Part shown: one piece after another, positions 54,311 through 63,659 of the stretch | Layout: each line of letters begins with the position of its first letter | Numbering within the stretch: the stretch's first letter is position 1 | Source: Mycobacterium sp. D16Q13 | GTDB lineage: Bacteria; Actinomycetota; Actinomycetes; Mycobacteriales; Mycobacteriaceae | NCBI RefSeq assembly: GCF_002013375.1 | Contig: NZ_MAEW01000021.1 | Span: 1-64,000 of the forward strand | Direction of reading: 5' to 3' | Length of the DNA: 64,000 nucleotides | Notes under the pieces: generated by a model | Databases searched by the model: none | The model's input: only the letters and a program-made list of their open reading frames with translations | What the model was told of the DNA's origin: nothing | Program-made: the position numbers and the translations under genes

Positions 54311-55747
54311 CTACACATCAAAGTAGAGGGCTACCTCGTACGGGTGAGGACGGATGTTGATCGGCTCGATCTCGTTCTCGCGCTTGAACGCGATCCAGGT
54401 CTCGATCAGATCGGAGGTGAAAACGCCACCCTCGGTGAGGTACTCGTGATCCTTCTCAAGGTTGTCGATCACGGTGGCCAGGTTGGTCGGGGCCTGTGGA
54501 ATGTTGGCGGCCTCCTCCGGAGGCAGCTCGTACAGGTCCTTGTCGACGGGAGCCAACGGCTCGATCTTGTTCTTGATGCCGTCGATACCGGCCATCAGCA
54601 TGGCCGCGAACGCCAGGTACGGGTTACCCGAGCTGTCCGGGCAGCGGAACTCGAGGCGCTTGGCCTTCGGGTTGTTACCGGTGATCGGGATGCGCACGCA
54701 CGCCGACCGGTTGCGCTGGCTGTAGACCAGGTTGATCGGGGCCTCGTAGCCCGGCACCAGCCGCTTGTAGGAGTTCACCGTCGGGTTGGTGAACGCCAGC
54801 AGTGACGGGGCGTGGTGCAGGATGCCGCCGATGTAGTGGCGGGCCACATCCGAGAGCCCGGCGTACCCGGCCTCGTCGTGGAACAGCGGCTTGCCGTCCT
54901 TCCACAGGGACATGTGGGCGTGCATGCCCGATCCGTTGTCACCGAACAGCGGCTTGGGCATGAAGGTGACGGTCTTGCCGTTGGCCCATGCGGTGTTCTT
55001 GATGATGTATTTGAACAACAGCACGTCGTCGGCCGCGGCCAGCAGGGTGTTGAACTTGTAGTTGATCTCGGCCTGCCCGCCGGTGCCCACCTCGTGGTGA
55101 CCGCGCTCCAGGGTGAATCCGGCGTTGATCAGGTTGGTGGTCATCTCGTCGCGCAGGTCGACGAAGTGGTCGTACGGGGCGACGGGGAAGTAGCCACCCT
55201 TGGGGCGCACCTTGTAGCCGCGGTTCGGGCTGCCGTCCTCCTCGTAAGGCTCGCCGGTGTTCCACCAGCCGGCCTCCGAGTCGATCTCGTAGAAGGTGCC
55301 GTTGATCTTCGAGTCGAAGCTGACCGAGTCGAAGATGTAGAACTCGGCCTCGGCGCCGAAGTAACAGGTGTCGGCGATACCGGTGCTGGTCAGGTACTGC
55401 TCGGCCTTGCGGGCCACGTTACGCGGGTCACGCGAGTAGGCCTCGCGGGTGAACGGGTCATGCACGAAGAAGTTGACGTTCAGCGTCTTGGCGGCGCGGA
55501 ACGGGTCGATCTTGGCCGTCGAGATATCGGGCAGCAGGAGCATGTCGGATTCGTGGATCGACTGGAATCCGCGCACAGAGGACCCGTCGAAGCCGAGACC
55601 GTCTTCGAAGACGCTGGCATCGAAAGCAGATGCGGGGATGGAGAAGTGCTGCACGACGCCCGGCAGGTCACAGAACCTGACGTCCACGTACTCGACCTTC
55701 TCGTCGGCAATGAACTTGAATACCTCGTCGGGGCTACTGAACGCCAT
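54311..55747 (-). CDS. glnA1: Type I glutamine synthetase GlnA1
   Basis: A 478-residue dodecameric glutamine synthetase. Marks: FCDLPGVVQHFSIP, GFDGSSVRGFQ, AEAEFYIFDSV, GGQAEINYKFNTLL, FMPKPLFGDNGSGMHAHMSL (metal and ammonia site) and the adenylylation loop DKDLYELPPEE, where Tyr is modified by GlnE. The main enzyme of ammonium assimilation; secreted in pathogenic mycobacteria. Divergent from the RDD gene. Confidence 0.97.
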   Translation of the reverse strand: MAFSSPDEVFKFIADEKVEYVDVRFCDLPGVVQHFSIPASAFDASVFEDGLGFDGSSVRGFQSIHESDMLLLPDISTAKIDPFRAAKTLNVNFFVHDPFTREAYSRDPRNVARKAEQYLTSTGIADTCYFGAEAEFYIFDSVSFDSKINGTFYEIDSEAGWWNTGEPYEEDGSPNRGYKVRPKGGYFPVAPYDHFVDLRDEMTTNLINAGFTLERGHHEVGTGGQAEINYKFNTLLAAADDVLLFKYIIKNTAWANGKTVTFMPKPLFGDNGSGMHAHMSLWKDGKPLFHDEAGYAGLSDVARHYIGGILHHAPSLLAFTNPTVNSYKRLVPGYEAPINLVYSQRNRSACVRIPITGNNPKAKRLEFRCPDSSGNPYLAFAAMLMAGIDGIKNKIEPLAPVDKDLYELPPEEAANIPQAPTNLATVIDNLEKDHEYLTEGGVFTSDLIETWIAFKRENEIEPINIRPHPYEVALYFDV

Positions 55748-55849
55748 GCTTCTCCTTGTTTTTTCCTCTTGGGTCCACTGAAACCATGACCGCGCGACTG
55801 AACCTATGAAGCTGGTGTTGCCCGCCGGTCAACCATATGTTGCGCGGAT

Positions 55850-55861
55850 GTTACGCGTAAC
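55850..55861. promoter_or_regulatory. Palindrome GTTACGCGTAAC, candidate nitrogen-regulator site
   Basis: A perfect 12-bp palindrome between glnA1 (start 55747) and the RDD gene (start 55892). GTTAC/GTAAC half-sites resemble those of actinobacterial GlnR boxes, though the spacing here is shorter than typical, so assignment is tentative. Confidence 0.4.
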
Positions 55862-55891
55862 CGCCAATTGGTTGGCCTTTACGCTGTGAGT

Positions 55892-56356
55892 ATGGCGCGA
55901 GACCTGGGTTCATGGTTGTCGGGGCTTGGTTCGGTGCAGGGCGCGGGCAACTCTCGGTACTCCGGAGAGCAGCTCGGCCTGCCCGAGGCCGGTCCCGGAT
56001 CGGCGGCACCGCTGGCGCGCCGGCTGCTGGCACTGCTGCTCGACTGGCTCATCGCCGGTGGCCTGGCGTTGCTGTTCGTCAAGGGAAATCTGTTGTCGCC
56101 CACGCTGTCCTCGGCGCAGCTGCTCACCTGGTTCGTCATCGGTGTGGTGGCGGTGCGGCTGTGGCGGTTCACCCCGGGCCAATACCTGGCGGGTGTACAG
56201 GTAGCGCCCGCCGATGGAACTAGCTCGGTGGGCATTGGCCGCGCGTTTGTCAGGAATCTGCTGATCACCGTGATCGTGCCGCCGCTCATCACCGATATCG
56301 ACGGCCGCGGTCTGCATGACCGGGTGACCCGCACCGTCGTGATTCGTGTGCGATGA
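55892..56356 (+). CDS. RDD family membrane protein
   Basis: A 154-residue protein with three transmembrane segments (~50-65, ~75-92, ~126-140) and the RDD signature PLARRLLALLLDWLIAGG (Arg and Asp). It corresponds to Rv2219A by place. RDD proteins are proposed Na+/H+ or osmolyte transporters; function in mycobacteria unknown. ATG at 55892 is chosen over 55868 because the RDD family N-terminus begins there. Confidence 0.82.
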   Translation: MARDLGSWLSGLGSVQGAGNSRYSGEQLGLPEAGPGSAAPLARRLLALLLDWLIAGGLALLFVKGNLLSPTLSSAQLLTWFVIGVVAVRLWRFTPGQYLAGVQVAPADGTSSVGIGRAFVRNLLITVIVPPLITDIDGRGLHDRVTRTVVIRVR

Positions 56357-56388
56357 GCCGCTTGCGCGAAGAGCGTGGGCGGCGCTAG

Positions 56389-57780
56389 ATGGTTCTGCTC
56401 GCCGTCTGTTTGGCGGTGTTCATGCTGCTGCTCGACATGACGATTGTGTCGAGTGCGCTGGCGGACCTGCAGTCGTCGCTGGGGGCCGACCTCGCCGATC
56501 TGCAATGGGTCATCGATGCCTACGCGCTGCCGATGGCGGGGCTGCTGCTCACCGCTGCCACCCTCGGTGATCGTCTGGGCCGTCGACGGCTCTATCTGCT
56601 GGGCATGGTGCTGTTCACCGCGGCCTCGCTGGGCTGCGCGCTCTCGAGCAGTGCACCCATGCTGATCGGGGTGCGTGCCGCGCAAGGCATCGGCGGGGCG
56701 ATCCTGCTGGCGGTATCGCTGCCGATCATCGCCGCGGAGTATCCGCAGGAGCGCCGCGGTGCCCCCATCGCGATCTACGGCGCGGTGATGGGTGCGGGCA
56801 GCGCCGCCGGCCCGCTGCTGGGCGGGTTCCTTGTCACACATTTCGGGTGGCAGTCGATTTTCCTGGTCAACCTGCCGGTGGGTGTGATCGCGCTGGTGAT
56901 TGCCGTGCGCCACCTCCCGGAGACCCGCGCCGACGAGCTGCGGCCCGTCGACTGGGTAGGCACGATGCTGCTCACCTTCGGGCTGGTTACCGGTGTCTTC
57001 TCGGTGATCTCGCTGCACGACGGGGGAATTGGGGCCACGACATCCGGCGCACTGGCGGTCGGTGCCGTGCTGGCTCTGGTGCTGTTCTTCTGGTGGGAGG
57101 GCCGTGCGCCGGCGCCCATGCTGAGCCTGCGGCTGGTCACCTCGCCGGGTTTCGCCGGGGTGTGGGTCGCCGCGGCCGCGGCCGCCGGCACGCTCATCGC
57201 AGCTACCAACTATCTGGCGTTGTACTTCATGAATACGCTGGGTTACAACGCTTTTGAGACGGGCCTGCGTGCCGGTCCGCTGACACTCGCGACCATCGCG
57301 GGGGCGCCGTTGGGGATTCTGGTGGGCCGGCGGCTGCCCACCATGGTCAGCATTCCCGGAGGCGTGGCGCTGGTGGCGATCGGATTATGGGCCGCGACGG
57401 GGGCCCATGCCGATACGGTCTGGACCCACTTCATTGTCGGCTCCACCCTGGCCGGGCTGGGGCTGGGTGCGCTCTCGGCGATGACGTCCGATGCCGCACT
57501 GCGGTTCGTGCCGTTGGACGACGCCGGGATGGCGACCGGGTCGGTGAGCACGGGCCGTCAGATCGGCATTCTTCTGGGTGTGGCGGGTATGGGTGTGGCG
57601 TTCGGGCATGCCGCCGGCAAGACCGGGGCCAGGGCCGCAGGCGCAGCGGGCATCGACAGCGTGCTGACGCTGGGGGCGCTCGCGGCGGCCTGCGCGGCGC
57701 TCGTTTCGCTGATTCTGCTCGCGGTGGCTACGATGAGTCGCTCGCACGATCCGGCCACCGGAGAGTCGCTAGCTATCTAG
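56389..57780 (+). CDS. EmrB/QacA-type MFS drug transporter
   Basis: A 463-residue MFS transporter with 13-14 transmembrane segments. Marks: VFMLLLDMTIVSSALADLQ in helix 1, GDRLGRRRLYLLGM between helices 2 and 3, and GAVMGAGSAAGPLLGG (motif C, antiporter). It exports drugs or metabolites using the proton gradient. A TAG directly precedes the ATG at 56389, so the N-terminus is short compared with typical members. Confidence 0.9.
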   Translation: MVLLAVCLAVFMLLLDMTIVSSALADLQSSLGADLADLQWVIDAYALPMAGLLLTAATLGDRLGRRRLYLLGMVLFTAASLGCALSSSAPMLIGVRAAQGIGGAILLAVSLPIIAAEYPQERRGAPIAIYGAVMGAGSAAGPLLGGFLVTHFGWQSIFLVNLPVGVIALVIAVRHLPETRADELRPVDWVGTMLLTFGLVTGVFSVISLHDGGIGATTSGALAVGAVLALVLFFWWEGRAPAPMLSLRLVTSPGFAGVWVAAAAAAGTLIAATNYLALYFMNTLGYNAFETGLRAGPLTLATIAGAPLGILVGRRLPTMVSIPGGVALVAIGLWAATGAHADTVWTHFIVGSTLAGLGLGALSAMTSDAALRFVPLDDAGMATGSVSTGRQIGILLGVAGMGVAFGHAAGKTGARAAGAAGIDSVLTLGALAAACAALVSLILLAVATMSRSHDPATGESLAI

Positions 57781-57870
57781 CCATCGGTGATCGCGCCTGC
57801 CTGTACGGATGCCCACGGGTATTTGTGCATTGCGGTGGTGAGCCGTAGACAGAGGGAGTAGCTTTCGATC

Positions 57871-58707
57871 ATGGAGAGCGCGGCGGTTCTCATCGCAGCG
57901 CCCGGTGTCGGTTCCGATCGGGGGACGGACGCGAACCCGCGGCCGCGGTACAGCATTGTCCTGTCGTCTGATCCGGCTGAAGTTGAAGCCGCACAACGGC
58001 TTCGGTATCAGGCGTTCGCCGACGAAATGGGGGCGCCGTTGCCGCATGCCGTTCGTGGGCCGATCACGGGCGAAATGATCGATGTGGACAAGCTGGATCC
58101 CTATTGCGATCACCTATTGGCTCGCGACGAGGACACCGGAGCCATCATCGGCTGTTGCCGGCTGCTCCCGCCCGAGGGATACGAGGCGGCGGGGGAGACG
58201 TTCACCGACTCGATGTTCGACGCGTCCGCACTCGACCCGCTGCGGCCCAAACTGGTTGAGATCGGCAGAGTTACCGTCGCGCCCGAACATCGCAACGGTG
58301 CGGTCATGGGGATCTTGTGGGCCGGAATTTTCCGGTACCAGCAGATGACCGAGCATCAGTACGCGATTGGCTGTCTATCGGTCCGGATGGAAGACGGTGG
58401 GCCACGAGGATCGTTGGTGCGCTCGGTGCACGATTTCGCGCAACGGTTCGCGGCCCCCGACGAGTATCGGGTCATACCGCGCCACCCGGTCGTGGTCGAC
58501 GGTGTGCCGCTGGAGGAGATCCCGCCCCAGGAAAAGGCGAAGATCCCACCACTGCTGCACGGATGCCTGCGCATCGGCGGGCGCATCTGCGGACCGCCGT
58601 CCTTTGACCCGGAGTTCGACATGGCGGACTTCTTGGTACTGGTCACCAAGGACACTGCGCGGCAACGTTATTTAGAGCGTCTGGAGCGGTCCCTTGCCCT
58701 CGGATAG
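57871..58707 (+). CDS. GNAT-type acyltransferase (OlsB/autoinducer-synthase-like)
   Basis: A 278-residue protein of the GNAT clan, close to the N-acyl amino acid synthase/OlsB group: RLRYQAFADEMGA (start of fold), DHLLARDEDTGAIIGCCRLLP and EIGRVTVAPEHRNGAVMGILW with acyl-CoA-binding features. Such enzymes acylate ornithine or similar amines. Its end overlaps the amino acid N-hydroxylase gene by 14 bases, suggesting that the two act on the same amino acid. Confidence 0.75.
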   Translation: MESAAVLIAAPGVGSDRGTDANPRPRYSIVLSSDPAEVEAAQRLRYQAFADEMGAPLPHAVRGPITGEMIDVDKLDPYCDHLLARDEDTGAIIGCCRLLPPEGYEAAGETFTDSMFDASALDPLRPKLVEIGRVTVAPEHRNGAVMGILWAGIFRYQQMTEHQYAIGCLSVRMEDGGPRGSLVRSVHDFAQRFAAPDEYRVIPRHPVVVDGVPLEEIPPQEKAKIPPLLHGCLRIGGRICGPPSFDPEFDMADFLVLVTKDTARQRYLERLERSLALG

Positions 58708-59986
58708 CCATGCGTGTTGCGATGTGCTCGGGGTCGGATTCGGGCCATCGAACCTTGCGCTCGCGATAGCGCTCGCCGAGCATCCGCACCGGGCATCGGC
58801 CAAGTTCGTCGACGCTCAGGCTCAATTCGGGTGGCATCGCGGCATGCTCATCCCGGGGGCGCGGATGCAGGTCGCTTTTCTCAAAGATCTTGTGACCCTG
58901 CGTAATCCCAAGAGCGACTACACCTTTGTCAACTATTTGACGGAGCGTGGGCGGCTGCCGGACTTCATCAACCAGCAGAGTTTCTTTCCGACGCGGGAAG
59001 AGTTCCACGACTACTTGGATTGGGCGCAGCAGGCGCTCGGGGCCGATGTCAGCTACTCCTCGCGGCTGATCGGAATTCAGGCGGCCTCTGAGGGATTCCA
59101 GGTGCGACTGCAGGACACCACCGAGCGGTCGCCGGATCGCCTGATGCGTGCGCGGGCGCTGGTTCTGGGCTGTGGAACGTTCCCGGCGATGCCGTCCGGC
59201 ATCAATCCCACTGCACGGCAATGGCATAGTAGCCAGCTGTTGACCAGACTCGACGCGCTGGAAGGATCGCCCGCTCGCGTCGCGGTGGTGGGTGCCGGGC
59301 AAAGTGCCGCGGAGGCGGTGGCGTACCTGCATAACAGGTATCCCGATGCTCAGGTGCATGCCATTTTTGCCCGCTACGGATACAGTCCGGCCGATGACAG
59401 TCCCTACGCGAACCGGATTTTCGATCCGGCCGCGGTGGACGACTTCTATGGCGCGCCCGCCGAGGTGCGCCGCCAGCTGGTCGACTATCACCGCGACACC
59501 AACTACGCCGCGGTCGATTCCCCGCTGATCGCCGATCTGTATGACCGTGAGTACCGGGAGCGGGTCAGTGGGCAGCGGCGACTGTGGATGCACAACGCCT
59601 CGAAAATCGCTGCCGTCGACGAGGCTGCGGAACGGGTACGCCTCGCCGTGACGCATCTGCCGACATCCTCGACCGAGCTACTCGACTGCGATTTGGTGGT
59701 GTACGCCACCGGATACCGGCCGCTGGATGTGCGAGCCTTCCTGGGAGCGCTGGCCTCGTGTTACGAGTTCGACGCGGATGGCCTGCCGATTGTCGAACGC
59801 GATTACCGGCTACGGGCGCGGTCGGATGCCCCGGGGGACATCTACCTCAACGGATCGGTGGAGCACAGTCACGGACTGTCTTCCTCGTTGCTGTCCAATG
59901 TCGCGGTGCGGGCCGGAGAGATCGTGGATTCGCTGGCCGCCGAGGCGGAGACCCGCGACGCCGTGGCATCTTTCAAGACCGGGTAG
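58694..59986 (+). CDS. L-ornithine/lysine N-monooxygenase
   Basis: A 430-residue flavin monooxygenase. Marks: GVGFGPSNLALAIALAEH (FAD site), FLKDLVTLRNPKSDYTFVNYL (substrate region), VAVVGAGQSAAEAVAYL (NADPH site) and DLVVYATGYRPLDV near the C-terminus. It matches the SidA/PvdA/MbtG family, which N-hydroxylates ornithine or lysine for hydroxamate siderophores. TTG start at 58694 overlaps the acyltransferase gene. The usual siderophore NRPS genes are not in this window. Confidence 0.85.
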   Translation: MPSDSHACCDVLGVGFGPSNLALAIALAEHPHRASAKFVDAQAQFGWHRGMLIPGARMQVAFLKDLVTLRNPKSDYTFVNYLTERGRLPDFINQQSFFPTREEFHDYLDWAQQALGADVSYSSRLIGIQAASEGFQVRLQDTTERSPDRLMRARALVLGCGTFPAMPSGINPTARQWHSSQLLTRLDALEGSPARVAVVGAGQSAAEAVAYLHNRYPDAQVHAIFARYGYSPADDSPYANRIFDPAAVDDFYGAPAEVRRQLVDYHRDTNYAAVDSPLIADLYDREYRERVSGQRRLWMHNASKIAAVDEAAERVRLAVTHLPTSSTELLDCDLVVYATGYRPLDVRAFLGALASCYEFDADGLPIVERDYRLRARSDAPGDIYLNGSVEHSHGLSSSLLSNVAVRAGEIVDSLAAEAETRDAVASFKTG

Positions 59987-60513
59987 ACGAACCGCTCGAT
60001 CATCTCCGATTCCAGTGCTGGATCTGTCGCGGGCCAGAACAGAAATGCCATCACCACGCGTGAAATCCATTGCGCGGCAGTCTCATCGGCAAGGCCAGTG
60101 AACGTAGAGGCCGAACGCGGGATCTCGGAGGATGGGGTCAGGTAGGACCCGAGCGAGGCCGGAGACATCGTCGCGACCATCGCACTGACGACGGGATCGT
60201 TACGGATTGCGGTCAACGATGCGGTGATGGCGGTGACCGCACGCCGCCGCGCCTCCGCGGACTCGACCGCCCGCTGAATATCTGAGGTGACACTCGCGAT
60301 GTTTCGGGCCAACACGGCATCGACAATCGCCGTCTTGCCGCCAATATGCCGATACACCGTCGCGCGGGAGCACCCCGCCTCGCGGGCCACCGCATCGAGG
60401 TTCAGCCGGTCCAGCCCGTGGCGCGCGATCTGCTTGGCCGCGACCGACACGATGCGATCGGCGGCCGCGCGATGACGGTCACCCTTGTGCAACCAGTCCG
60501 AGTACGGTGACAT
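59869..60513 (-). CDS. TetR family regulator
   Basis: A 214-residue repressor. N-terminal helix-turn-helix: RIVSVAAKQIARHGLDRLNL then VAREAGCSRATVYRHIGGKTAIV (~43-65). The rest is a variable ligand domain. It overlaps the end of the monooxygenase gene by 118 bases in the opposite direction. Palindromic sequences lie just upstream of its start, so autoregulation and control of the divergent P450 gene are plausible. Confidence 0.87.
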   Translation of the reverse strand: MSPYSDWLHKGDRHRAAADRIVSVAAKQIARHGLDRLNLDAVAREAGCSRATVYRHIGGKTAIVDAVLARNIASVTSDIQRAVESAEARRRAVTAITASLTAIRNDPVVSAMVATMSPASLGSYLTPSSEIPRSASTFTGLADETAAQWISRVVMAFLFWPATDPALESEMIERFVYPVLKDATASRVSASAASESTISPARTATLDSNEEDSP

Positions 60514-60528
60514 TGTGCCCCGAATCTA

Positions 60529-60563
60529 TCTCAATATGAGACAGAATTCTGAGTAATTCTCAC
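60529..60563. promoter_or_regulatory. Palindrome cluster, candidate TetR operator
   Basis: TCTCA-ATA-TGAGA (60529-60541), a perfect CAGAATTCTG (60542-60551), and a further ATTCTCA give TGAGA...TCTCA pairing over ~26 bp. The site lies between the divergent TetR (start 60513) and P450 (start 60679) genes, a typical TetR operator position. Confidence 0.5.
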
Positions 60564-60678
60564 CATGTGCGCAGGTGGGATGGGTGCCGTGAGACGCCGT
60601 GGATCATGTCCCTGAACAGGTGCTTCTCAGTTTCGCGAATGCCTTGACGTGCGGTTTTCCGGTCTGTCAGCCTCGTAG

Positions 60679-61911
60679 ATGATGAGCACCGTGGAATTGT
60701 TCGACCCGCAGGTCCTGGAGGATCCCTATCCGTTCTATCGGAGGCTGCGCGAGACGGCGCCGGTATGGCCCGTCGGTGATTCCGGCTTCTACTTCGTCTC
60801 GCGCTGGGATCTCGTCGTGGAGGCCACCGAGCGCACCGAGGATTTCTCGTCCAACCTCACCGCCGCGCTCATGAAATCCGAGGACTCCGGGGCCGGGCCG
60901 ACGGTTGCCGTGATGGGGCCGGTCGCCGACCCCACCCATGTTCTGGCCACCGGCGACGATCCGGTCCATCATGCGCATCGCAAACTGGTGCTGCCGACAT
61001 TGGTCGCCAAGCGGATCACCGCACTGGAACCCGTCATGGCTGCGACCGGGACGCGGTTGTGGGAACGCGGAGTCGACGGCGACGGCATCGACTGGATGGC
61101 CGCGATGGGCGACGCGTTGCCGATGACCATGGTGGCCCGGCTGATCGGCCTGCCCGATGAGGATGTGCCGCAACTGGTGCAGTGGGGCTATTCCAGCACC
61201 GAGATGCTCGGCGGGCTCAACACCGCGCAGCGGCAGACTCAGGTCGTCACGGACACCATGTACCTGATCCTCTACCTGCGTGAACACCTGGAGAAGGAAC
61301 TGGCCGCGCCCGGGGAGAACCTGCTCGGATACCTGGCACAGGCGTGTAACCGGGGAGATATCTCCTTGGATATCGGCGTGATGATCCTGGTGCAGCTGGT
61401 CGGCGCCGGTGGTGAGTCCACCGCGGGATTGATGGGTAACGCGGTGCGCATCCTCGGCGAGAACCCCGAACTGCAGCGGCGCGTTCGCGACGACCGTGCG
61501 CTGTTGCCGACCTTCCTGGAAGAGGCCCTTCGACTGGAGTCGCCGTTTCGCGGGCATCACCGCCACGTCGTGGCAGACACCTCGCTCGGCGGGGTCGAGC
61601 TGCCCGCGGGCAGCCACCTCACCCTGATGTGGGGCGCGGCCAACCGCGATCCGGCGATCTTCGAGGACCCCGACGCCCTGCGCCTTGACCGGCCAAGTCC
61701 CCGCAGTCACATCACCTTTGGCAAGGGACTGCATTTCTGCGTGGGGGCGGCGCTGGCGCGTTTGGAGGCGCGTACCGCGATCAACCTGTTGCTTGATCGG
61801 ACACACGAATTCACGATCAAACCCGGCGGTGCCCAGTGGGTTCCGAGCATCATGATGCGTCGGCACCACAGGCTGGAGCTGGAGCTCAGCCTGCGAGCTA
61901 CCGGCGCCTGA
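60679..61911 (+). CDS. Cytochrome P450
   Basis: A 410-residue P450. I-helix VGAGGESTAGLMG (acid/alcohol pair Glu-Ser-Thr), the ExxR motif in EEALRLESPFRGHHR, and the heme-binding loop FGKGLHFCVGAALARLEAR with Cys ligand. A bacterial class I P450 needing a ferredoxin and reductase, none of which are adjacent. Substrate unknown; divergent TetR suggests an inducible role. ATG at 60679 or 60682. Confidence 0.92.
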   Translation: MMSTVELFDPQVLEDPYPFYRRLRETAPVWPVGDSGFYFVSRWDLVVEATERTEDFSSNLTAALMKSEDSGAGPTVAVMGPVADPTHVLATGDDPVHHAHRKLVLPTLVAKRITALEPVMAATGTRLWERGVDGDGIDWMAAMGDALPMTMVARLIGLPDEDVPQLVQWGYSSTEMLGGLNTAQRQTQVVTDTMYLILYLREHLEKELAAPGENLLGYLAQACNRGDISLDIGVMILVQLVGAGGESTAGLMGNAVRILGENPELQRRVRDDRALLPTFLEEALRLESPFRGHHRHVVADTSLGGVELPAGSHLTLMWGAANRDPAIFEDPDALRLDRPSPRSHITFGKGLHFCVGAALARLEARTAINLLLDRTHEFTIKPGGAQWVPSIMMRRHHRLELELSLRATGA

Positions 61912-62650
61912 TGGTGCGCTGCATCCCGCCGCGTGCCTTCGCCTGCCCTCCGGGCATCGGGCCCTTCGGCATGGCCGCGGCGCGTGAACCCAGCGCCGAC
62001 AGCCGGGACTCCAGGGAGTCCATCTGCTTGGCGGTGATGTTGGCGGGAAGCTTGGTGAGGTGGCGCTCCAGCTTGGACAGCGGAACCTGACCGTCCTCGT
62101 TGCCGACGATGACGTCGTAGATCGGTGTATCGCCGACGACGCGAGCGGTGCGCTTCTTCTCCTGAGCCAAGAGCGGGCCCAGCCGGCCGGGAGCACCTTC
62201 TGCGACGAAGATGATGCCGGGACGGCCGATGACCCGGTGCACGACGTCGAGCTGCGTCGTACCCGCGACCGCGGTGGTGACCCGCCATTTTCCGCGCATG
62301 TTATCCAGCGCCCAGCCCGCGGCACCCTTCTGGCCCTCGGCCTTGGTGAACACCGATTTCTGCACGCGCCGGCCGAAGATGATGAACGCCACCAGCAGGC
62401 CGAGCACCACGCCCAGGATCGGGAACATGAACACGCTGATCCCGCCCGCGAAGTACCCGGCGACCGCGAACGCCGCGACGATCAGCACGAAAGCGCCGAT
62501 CATGTACGGCAGGAGACGCTTGTCTTCCTTGCGCTGAATCTGGAAGGCCTGCCACATCTGGGCGCGGCGCGCCTTTGATTCGGCCTTGCGGCGCGCCTTT
62601 ACCTCGGCCTTGGCGGCCTTGGCCTCGGCGGGATTCAGTGATTTAGGCAT
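61898..62650 (-). CDS. DUF4191 membrane protein
   Basis: A 250-residue protein. An Ala/Lys/Glu-rich N-terminal segment (~1-45) precedes two transmembrane segments (~52-70 and ~76-92), then a soluble domain with WALDNMRGKWRVTTAV and RPGIIFVAEG, and a basic Gly-rich tail. It is the Rv2219 equivalent, next to lipA across actinobacteria; function unknown. It overlaps the P450 end by 14 bases, convergently. Confidence 0.87.
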   Translation of the reverse strand: MPKSLNPAEAKAAKAEVKARRKAESKARRAQMWQAFQIQRKEDKRLLPYMIGAFVLIVAAFAVAGYFAGGISVFMFPILGVVLGLLVAFIIFGRRVQKSVFTKAEGQKGAAGWALDNMRGKWRVTTAVAGTTQLDVVHRVIGRPGIIFVAEGAPGRLGPLLAQEKKRTARVVGDTPIYDVIVGNEDGQVPLSKLERHLTKLPANITAKQMDSLESRLSALGSRAAAMPKGPMPGGQAKARGGMQRTIRRR

Positions 62651-62666
62651 GTACCGAGTCTAAGTC

Positions 62667-63659
62667 TCAGCGCGCGATGAGATTCACTGCCTCCTGGGCA
62701 GCCGACCCGGCCGACGCCAGGTGCACCAGCCCCGCGGGCAGCGGGCGTCCATGGTGAGCCATCGCCTGCGCGTACAGCCGCCCCGCCCGGTACGAGGAAC
62801 GCACCAGCGGCCCGGCCATCACACCGGCGAAGCCCAGACCCTCCGCAAAATCCGAAAGTTCCACGAATTCTTGCGGTTTGACCCAGCGATCAACCGGATG
62901 GTGTCGCGGTGAGGGCCGCAAATACTGGGTGATGGTGATGATGTCGCAGCCCGCCTCGTGCAGTGCGACAAGTGCCTCGCGAATCTCGTCGTTGGTCTCG
63001 CCCATGCCGAGAATCAGGTTGCTCTTGGTCACCAGCTGCGCCTCACGCGCGGCGGTGATCACCGACAGGCTTCGCTCATAGCTGAACGCGGGCCGGATAC
63101 GGCGGAACACTCGCGGCACCGTCTCCAGGTTGTGCGCCAGCACCTCGGGCCGCGATGCGAACACCTCGTCGAGCTGCTCGGGGACGGCGTTGAAGTCCGG
63201 GATGAGCAGCTCCACACCCGTGGCCGGATTGAGCTCCTTGATGTATCGCACGGTTTCGGCGTACAGCCAGGCGCCGCCGTCGGGCAGGTCGTCCCGTGCC
63301 ACCCCGGTGACTGTCGAGTACCGCAGGCCCATGGTGTGCACGCTCTCGGCCACCCGCCGAGGCTCGTCTCGGTCCAGGTCAGCGGGCTTGCCGGTGTCGA
63401 TCTGGCAGAAATCGCAGCGACGAGTGCACTGCTCGCCGCCGATGAGGAAGGTGGCCTCGCGGTCTTCCCAGCATTCGAAGATGTTGGGGCATCCGGCTTC
63501 CTCGCACACGGTGTGCAGACCGCCCGTGCGCACCAGCGCCTTGAGTTCCTTGTACTCGGGGCCCATCTTGGCGCGGGTGCGGATCCAGTCCGGCTTGCGT
63601 TCGATGGGGGTTTGGGCGTTGCGAACTTCCAGTCGCAGCAGCTTGCGGGGTTCGGTCAT
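62667..63659 (-). CDS. lipA: Lipoyl synthase LipA
   Basis: A 330-residue radical-SAM enzyme. It inserts two sulfurs into octanoyl groups on lipoyl domains. The auxiliary cluster Cys are in CEEAGCPNIFECW, the radical-SAM cluster in CTRRCDFC, and the C-terminal RSSYRAG Ser is the auxiliary ligand. It overlaps lipB by 4 bases (ATGA). Confidence 0.97.
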   Translation of the reverse strand: MTEPRKLLRLEVRNAQTPIERKPDWIRTRAKMGPEYKELKALVRTGGLHTVCEEAGCPNIFECWEDREATFLIGGEQCTRRCDFCQIDTGKPADLDRDEPRRVAESVHTMGLRYSTVTGVARDDLPDGGAWLYAETVRYIKELNPATGVELLIPDFNAVPEQLDEVFASRPEVLAHNLETVPRVFRRIRPAFSYERSLSVITAAREAQLVTKSNLILGMGETNDEIREALVALHEAGCDIITITQYLRPSPRHHPVDRWVKPQEFVELSDFAEGLGFAGVMAGPLVRSSYRAGRLYAQAMAHHGRPLPAGLVHLASAGSAAQEAVNLIAR

